Positions 6,216 to 11,108 of a DNA stretch of 11,108 nt are shown in pieces (the stretch's first letter is position 1; each line of letters begins with the position of its first letter). The notes under the pieces are model-generated. The model was not told the DNA's origin and ran no database searches. It saw only the letters and a list, made by a program, of their open reading frames with translations. Position numbers and translations under genes: made by a program. The DNA is from Dictyocoela muelleri (taxonomy: Eukaryota > Microsporidia): the NCBI GenBank assembly GCA_016256075.1, contig SDVU01000728.1, forward strand, positions 1 through 11,108. Direction: 5' to 3'.

Positions 6216-7020
6216 AAAGAATGTTACTGAGTAAGATTTACGAAGAACTGAACAGTTTGCAGAAAACACAATACATTGATGAACGATATGACACGGCAAT
6301 ATTTGAATATAGGAATGAATCAACAGGCCTTAAGATTTTACACAAGATAAATATATTGACATCAATAAAGGATCAAGATGTTCTCTTATGGTCATATACA
6401 TTTAAAGAACTCGCAAGAATCTGCAATTGGAATACCAATGCGCAGTTAGAAGTATTAAGACAAGTTGTAAGTATGAATATTCAACTTCAAATTGGTCACC
6501 AAACAACACAGACGATAATATTAATCTAATCATAAAGCAAAAATATAATAATGATACAGCACACAGATACTATGAAAGACTGATTAACATACGACAAAGG
6601 AACTTTTACACTATTCGAAAATACTTATGTGAGATTGAAGAAAATTGCAAAAAGCATGGTCTTTGTCAAGTATGGGACAAAATGGTTATCAAGTTCAAAG
6701 TTCAGGAAACATTTTTCTAGGGTTTAGAAGTTAGTACCAAGCTAGAGCTATCCAAATATTTAAAACATGACTTCGAAAATGTCTTTAACTCTATATTAAA
6801 TACAGAAAATATGCTTATTGAAATACTGACAAGAGAAATAGAGAACGATGTAGAAACAAGTTCTTTTTATGAGAATAATAACATGATCAAAATAAAAACA
6901 AGGAAAGAATACTTCAAAAATGAAGAAAAAAAAGAATACCTTATGAACAAGGAATGAGAAACTATTGCAGTTTCCACCGCACCAACACACATTCTGATAA
7001 GGAGTGTCTTGCTCAAAACA
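6198..7020 (+). pseudogene. gag: gag region of the Ty3/gypsy fossil
   Basis: This stretch lies between the left LTR and the protease, where gag is expected. Its predicted peptides are rich in charged residues and resemble a capsid-type helical protein only in general composition. A zinc-knuckle-like motif, C-x2-H-x4-H-x4-C within YCSFHRTNTHSDKEC, lies at about 6960-7015 and marks the nucleocapsid end. Such C/H knuckles occur in many Ty3/gypsy gag proteins. The region is broken. It is assigned mainly by position. Confidence 0.6.
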
Positions 7021-7119
7021 AAAGTAGAACAAGTCAACCCACTAATAAACATAACGCCTACAAAAATACCAAAAATGCTGAAAAAACAAGTCACAGTGAT
7101 AATAAGGTTCTTGCTGTAA

Positions 7120-7490
7120 GAGAACCTATTCCAAACATAAAATCCATTAAAATTCCAATAAAAATTGCAAAAAAGGAATTTAGTGCGGTCCTAGATACGG
7201 GATCTATCTACAATTATATATCAGATAAGGAACTTAAAAACATAGGAACATATAAAGAATTAGCTACTAATCAGAAAATAATTAAAATGGCAAACGGCAT
7301 AAAAACACAGACAAACACATTGATTGAGCTTGAGTTTACAATTTTCGAAAATTCTCATTCAAAATTTAGAGATAGATTTTACGTCTTAAATGAATTGAAC
7401 AATGCCTTCCTCTTGGGAATGGGATTCATAAATAAAAATAAAATAGTATTGGACATCAGAAATAACATTATAAATATTGACGGCACATAA
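7120..7490 (+). pseudogene. pol: Aspartic protease region of the Ty3/gypsy fossil
   Basis: The active-site motif DTGS lies at about 7194-7205 within SAVLDTGSIYNYIS. The far motif LLGMGFI, equivalent to the usual LLGMDFL, comes about 70 residues later. This is the typical spacing of a retropepsin-type protease, which acts as a dimer to cut the polyprotein. Confidence 0.85.
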
Positions 7491-7689
7491 TATGAGATAG
7501 ATGGTGATGAACAAAAAATTATAGATATTGACAATGATCTATTAGAAAAGACAAAAATTTATGAGATAAAAAATTATGAAGCCGAAATGAAAGAATTAAT
7601 ACACTCTGCAAAAGAAAAAAAATCCTAAATTAGGATGTGTAGAAATTGTCGAACATGAAATACAACTTAGAGATGAATTTATACCATGC

Positions 7690-8540
7690 AAAATAAACTA
7701 TGAAGTACCTTTACAAATAAGAGAAGAAGTAAGATCACACATCAAAGACTTTTGAGAGATGGAATAATTGAAATGTCAGATACGAATTATATATCACCTT
7801 CATTTTTTATTAAGAAAGCTAATAGAAAACTCCGACTTATCATAGACTACCGAAACTTAAACAGTGTTACAGTAAAGGCACACAACTTGAGACCGAAAAT
7901 TACCGACATTCTATCATCACTTCATGGAAAGACAGTGTTCACGAAGCTTGATCTCAATCAGGGCTTCTACCAAATCAGAATAAAAGAAGATGACGTATAT
8001 AAAACTGGGTTTAGTGTCTTGGTCAAGACATATGTATTCAAAAGAATGCCATTTGGACTTACCAATGCCCCTTATACCTTTCAAGTTGCACTAGGAAAAA
8101 TACTGAATGATCTGCCAAATACTTTTTCTTATATAGACGATATTTTAATAGCATCGGATGATATTAAAGCACATTATTCAGACTAAAAGCTGTATTTGAC
8201 CGTTTATATACTTATAATTTTGGAATTAACTTTGAAAAATGTGAATTCGCCAAAGATAGTGTACTTTTTTTAGGGCATATAATAACAAAGGATGGTATAA
8301 AAGCAGATATTTCAAAGGTGGAACAATTTAAACATAGAAAACCAAAAACTCGAAAACAACTGGAAAAACTCTTAGGTTTTATAAATTGGTTTAAGTTAAA
8401 CATACCGAATTCAACGGAAAAATTAGCCCCATATTATGACAAATTGAAATCGAAAAATGAAAAATTTGAATGGTCATGCAAAGATGAAGAAAAAATGAAT
8501 AAAATATTTACAGAAATAAAACAACAAAATATATTGCACT
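7690..8540 (+). pseudogene. pol: Reverse transcriptase region of the Ty3/gypsy fossil
   Basis: Recognisable blocks are SPSFFIKKAN and LRLIIDYRNLN, then TKLDLNQGFYQI with the first catalytic Asp, then FKRMPFGLTNAP. YIDDILIAS (near 8129-8155), with the paired catalytic aspartates, comes next. After it lie the thumb and connection landmarks FLGHII and LEKLLGFINWF. These are standard for Ty3/gypsy reverse transcriptases. The region is broken. Confidence 0.92.
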
Positions 8541-8950
8541 ACCCCGACTTAAACAAGCCATATGAATTGAAATGCGATGCGTCTGACTTAGGTATTGGCG
8601 CAATATTGACTCAAGAAAGTAAAGTTGTTGGAATATTTAGTAAAAAGTTTAAAGGATCGGAAAATAACTATACAATCGTTGAAAAAGAAGCACTTGGAGT
8701 AATTGAATCCTTGAAACATTTTAAGCAAATAGTATTTGGATCGCATATTATTATATATACTGACAATAAAAATCCCATTTTCAAAGGTGATTTAACAAAA
8801 AGAATGAATAGATGGTTGATTTTACTAGAAGAATATGATTATGTTATAAAACACGTCAATGCTGATGAAAACATAAAAGCCGACATATTATCACGCTCAT
8901 TTAAAATTAAAGGCAACGAACTTCAAATTAGTTATAACTACCTTAGTACT
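8541..8950 (+). pseudogene. pol: RNase H region of the Ty3/gypsy fossil
   Basis: Landmarks are YELKCDASDLGIGAILTQ with the first catalytic Asp, YTIVEKEALGVIESLKHF with the Glu, IIIYTDNKNPIF with the second Asp, and the closing ENIKADILSR. This order matches the RNase H domain joined to Ty3/gypsy reverse transcriptase, which degrades the RNA strand of the hybrid. Confidence 0.92.
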
Positions 8951-9029
8951 ATCAAAAAAATAAAAGAATACTTTGAGAAACTAAAATACGAAATTCATAC
9001 TGAAAAAAATGATAAAAAAATAAACTTTT

Positions 9030-9990
9030 TATTGTATGAGTTACATAATCTGTTAGTTCATCCTGGCCGAAATAAAATGATAAATACATTAAGAAGATAA
9101 ATTCAATTCAAAAACATGAAGAAGACAATATCAAAAATATGTAAAGAATGTCTGAAATGCGGAACTGAAAAAGAATATAAGCCAACAATGGTCATGACAA
9201 AATTTACTACACCTCCTCTCGAACCATATGAAATGATATCTATTGACCTAAAAGGGCCGATTAAAACGAGACATTCTTCAACAAATAACATTAAAGAAGA
9301 CTTTTATATATTAGTAGTAACTGATTTATTTTCAAGATACACAGAAGTGAAATTTATAAATAACATTCATTCATCTACCATTTGTAAGACTCTAGAAGAT
9401 ATTTGGTTATCCAAATATGTAATACCTAAGAAATGCTTAAAAGACAACGGCCGACAGTTTATTTCAGAAAACTTCAAATCACTGATGGAAAAATATAAAA
9501 TTGAGAACATTTACATATCACCGCACAATCCCACCGGGAACTCTATACTTGAAAGGATAAATCGCGAAATATCTGTTGCATTAAGAATGTGTCGCGGAAT
9601 GAATATCAAACAAACAACAAATAACATTTGTAAAAGATTAAATTTAACAGTCAACAGCACACTAGGATATTGCCCTTATGAAGTTTATTTTAATGTACCT
9701 ATATTTAACAATAAAAAACATTTTTTAAAGTAGATTATGAAGAAATTAAAAGAAAATTAAAAAGTAAAATGGATGAATGGAATAAACGAAAAATAAAGAA
9801 CCCAACCGAGTTTAACGTAGGTGATTTAGTTTATAAAAAAAATTTCAATAATGACAAAATAATTTCTAAATTTGAAGGACCATATAAAATATTGAGAATC
9901 TCAAAAGGGAAAAATAATGCGTACATAGATGAAGGCGATAAAGTTACGAAAGCTGCATGCAGGAATTTGAACCTTTTAGGAAGGGGGAGA
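9030..9990 (+). pseudogene. pol: Integrase region of the Ty3/gypsy fossil
   Basis: The zinc-binding N-terminal part shows H...H (HNLLVHPG) followed by C..C (KECLKC). The catalytic core shows the D, D, E pattern in MISIDLKGP, LKDNGRQFIS and NSILERINRE. The C-terminal part has FNVGDLVYKK and FEGPYKILRI, a GPY/F-type module, with no chromodomain after it. The region is broken. Confidence 0.9.
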
Positions 9991-9991
9991 A
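9978..9991 (+). other. Polypurine tract before the 3' LTR
   Basis: GGAAGGGGGAGAA directly precedes the TGTTCAGG start of the right LTR. It is the usual purine tract that primes plus-strand DNA synthesis in LTR elements, and it fixes the inner border of the right LTR. Confidence 0.9.
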
Positions 9992-10291
9992 TGTTCAGGC
10001 CAATGTCGCCTAACATCATAGTTATTGAATTTAAATTATTATTTTAATTACAAATTATATTAACTTTAAGTTAAATAAAATTATCATAATTCATAAAAAT
10101 TATCAATTAATCAGACAACTTTTACCCCCATATTTTCCCTCCAAAAAATTGATCAAAACTATAAAAGAAAAAATCAAAATGAGACCCACCTTCACGAGGT
10201 AAGAATAAAAATCAATTAAATAAAAATTATTTTATTAAATCAATTTATTTCAATTATCTTCTTGGTGACAATGTCGGTGAAGACCGATACA
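9992..10291 (+). repeat. Right (3') LTR
   Basis: This 300-base copy starts TGTTCAGGCC and ends CCGATACA. It carries the same TATAAAAG (10160-10167). It differs from the left copy by about six base substitutions and a few 1-3-base indels. It borders the pogo-type transposase remnant. Confidence 0.93.
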
Positions 10292-10293
10292 CA

Positions 10294-10632
10294 AGCAATG
10301 AAAATTTAGAAAATAAAGAAGTGATCAAAAAGATCACTCTTTATGATGCAATGACTTTCATACATAAATCCTGAAATAATGTCACAGAATGCACAATAAC
10401 AAATTGTTTTACTAAGTCATTGAAAAATTCTCAAATCATGACGGATGACAAATTAGCAAATAAGGAATTCGTATCCCATAGTTAATTTTCTATTTTTTCG
10501 GGATTTATAAATTACGATTCACTATTTTTATCTTCTCTTAAAGTATCTGAAGATACATTAATATTACAAGATGATTCTGAATCATCTATACCAGTGATTA
10601 CGACCCTGAGGACCGGCAAGTGTTTTTTCTAG
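10294..10632 (+). pseudogene. pogo/Tigger-type transposase, C-terminal remnant
   Basis: In one frame the sequence reads KKITLYDAMTFIHKS, then NNVTECTITNCFTKSL, and later GFINYDSLFL with VSEDTLILQDDSESS, closing at TAG (10630-10632). This matches the C-terminal part of pogo/Tigger-like (Tc1-mariner superfamily) transposases, where KK.T.LDA..FI..AW..V...TI.NCF.K.G is followed by an acidic tail with a D(S/D).L...LT.E.I pattern. TGA (10372-10374) stands where the conserved Trp is expected, and TAA lies at 10483-10485, so it is dead. The catalytic DDE part would lie upstream, but that side is replaced by the LTR element; the left flank of that element holds no such sequence. Confidence 0.65.
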
Positions 10633-10777
10633 GACCGCGTGAGAGCTTAACAAAAAATTATGATTATGAAAAAATTTAGAATTTCTAACCCTTTTTTTAA
10701 AAAATAATTAATCAAGAAAATTTTTAATTCTTTTATGTATTTTTTATCCACATATTTGTATAATATATATATTACAT
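10633..10777. other. Short noncoding stretch; possible end of the pogo element
   Basis: The words AGGACCGGCAAGTG and AGGACCGCGTGAGAG straddle the end of the transposase remnant (10610-10650). They could belong to the terminal region of the pogo-like element. The rest is A+T-rich, with no gene and no recognised repeat. Confidence 0.3.
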
Positions 10778-10890
10778 GCTGACAACATCCATAGCAGCCA
10801 ACACAGAGAGTTGTCTCCTACCTTGGATCTGAGACCTTGGTTCTTGGTGTTTCGATAATACGTCACTTCCTAAGCTACACAGAAGCCCAG
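10778..10890 (-). repeat. Possible tRNA-derived SINE-like sequence
   Basis: On the minus strand an A-box-like TAGCTTAGGAAG (10866-10877) is followed about 41 bases later by GGTCTCAGATCC (10825-10836), a B box with one extra base and one mismatch. A body of about 45 bases follows (GGAGACAACTC to TGTTGTCAGC), then A+T-rich sequence (TAATATATATATTATA). Head, body and A+T tail are arranged as in a SINE. The boxes are imperfect and no second copy is present in the window, so this is tentative. Confidence 0.3.
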
Positions 10891-11108
10891 CTGTAAACGC
10901 GATTTTCGTTTTATCAATGACTCAGCAGGATACTGGTAATTAGTTGCCATTTCATGATTTTTTTTACTTATCACTACTTTTTCCATAGATGCGTCGCCGC
11001 ACCCATCCACATTCTTAGAAGAGTCTCTTCCGCTTCATTGTCATATTAGACCAAGTCTTAATCAGCTATACCACACTGGAACAACTGTATATTATACTAT
11101 AATTATAT
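10891..11108. other. Noncoding end of the window
   Basis: No gene is recognised. The sequence is less A+T-rich than most of the window. On the minus strand TAGCTGATTAAG (11057-11068) resembles an A box, but no convincing B box follows. Confidence 0.4.

Larger units (their letters stand above)
5902..10291 (+). mobile_element. Ty3/gypsy LTR retrotransposon, broken fossil
   Basis: This is a full-length-looking element of 4,390 bases: LTR, gag region, protease, reverse transcriptase, RNase H, integrase, purine tract, LTR. The domain order with integrase last, the YIDD reverse-transcriptase motif and the GPY/F-type integrase tail place it in Ty3/gypsy (Metaviridae). No envelope gene and no chromodomain are seen. 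The coding region is broken in several places (roughly seven to ten), so it cannot move by itself. The LTRs differ by about six substitutions and five small indels, which means a fairly recent insertion. No target-site duplication is found: TTCCT at left, CAAGC at right. Ty3/gypsy elements are common in expanded microsporidian genomes. Confidence 0.93.

Noticed and set aside
6796-7094. Minus-strand frames rich in Phe and Ile over the gag region
   Set aside because: They are complements of the retrotransposon coding strand, and their composition follows from that.
8212-10019. Minus-strand frames at about 8212-8403, 9103-9291 and 9831-10019
   Set aside because: Each lies opposite recognisable pol sequence and shows no domain of its own.
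10372-10374. TGA read as tryptophan (altered genetic code)
   Set aside because: TGA stands where the pogo family has Trp, but KRR1 uses TGG for its Trp and RPB8 ends in TGA, so ordinary decay of a dead transposase explains it.
10983-11080. Third SINE-like or tRNA-like sequence on the minus strand
   Set aside because: An A-box-like word is present at 11057-11068, but the best B-box candidate matches only about half of the consensus.

Overview
The window is very A+T-rich and carries only two intact genes, set head to head with 246 bases between their start codons. They are KRR1 (minus strand, 2204-2977), a KH-domain ribosome-assembly factor, and RPB8 (plus strand, 3224-3595), a small subunit shared by the nuclear RNA polymerases. 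Both proteins are shorter than I recall the yeast versions being, both lack introns, and both start codons directly follow CCC (CCCATG). Short proteins, no introns and a CCC signal against the start codon are typical of Microsporidia. With so many transposon remains, a repeat-rich, expanded microsporidian genome is the best fit. The assignment is by inference; no species can be named.

Layout. 1-1542: noncoding, with a degenerate tRNA-derived SINE-like sequence at 31-104, a diverged direct duplication (107-197 and 1001-1097), two hairpins built on TTTTCGG words, and at 1487-1542 a terminus like those of hAT transposons. 1542-1772: the C-terminal end of a Merlin/ISXO2-type DNA transposase, cut off by that hAT-like end. 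1905-2110: an A+T-rich tandem array. 2204-3595: the two host genes and their shared promoter, which contains a large inverted repeat. 3600-3760: another A+T array. 4227-4363: a 22-bp tandem array next to a palindrome. 4531-5788: a candidate non-autonomous hAT-like element that encloses a long fold-back element (4772-5470).

5902-10291: a Ty3/gypsy (Metaviridae) LTR retrotransposon with both LTRs (296 and 300 bp, about 98% alike apart from small indels), gag, protease, reverse transcriptase, RNase H and integrase regions, and a purine tract before the 3' LTR. It is a broken fossil with several (roughly seven to ten) breaks, but fairly young by LTR similarity. It shows no target-site duplication, and its flanks are unrelated. 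The left flank is a short repeat array; the right flank is the C-terminal end of a pogo/Tigger-type DNA transposase (10294-10632).

10633-11108: noncoding, with a second possible SINE-like sequence on the minus strand.

Overall this is a small gene island within layered transposon debris. The two host genes probably share a bidirectional promoter and both serve growth functions (ribosome assembly and transcription). I see no new multi-gene system. The most unusual structures are the promoter inverted repeat, the in-gene repeat in KRR1, the fold-back element, and the LTR element with mismatched flanks.
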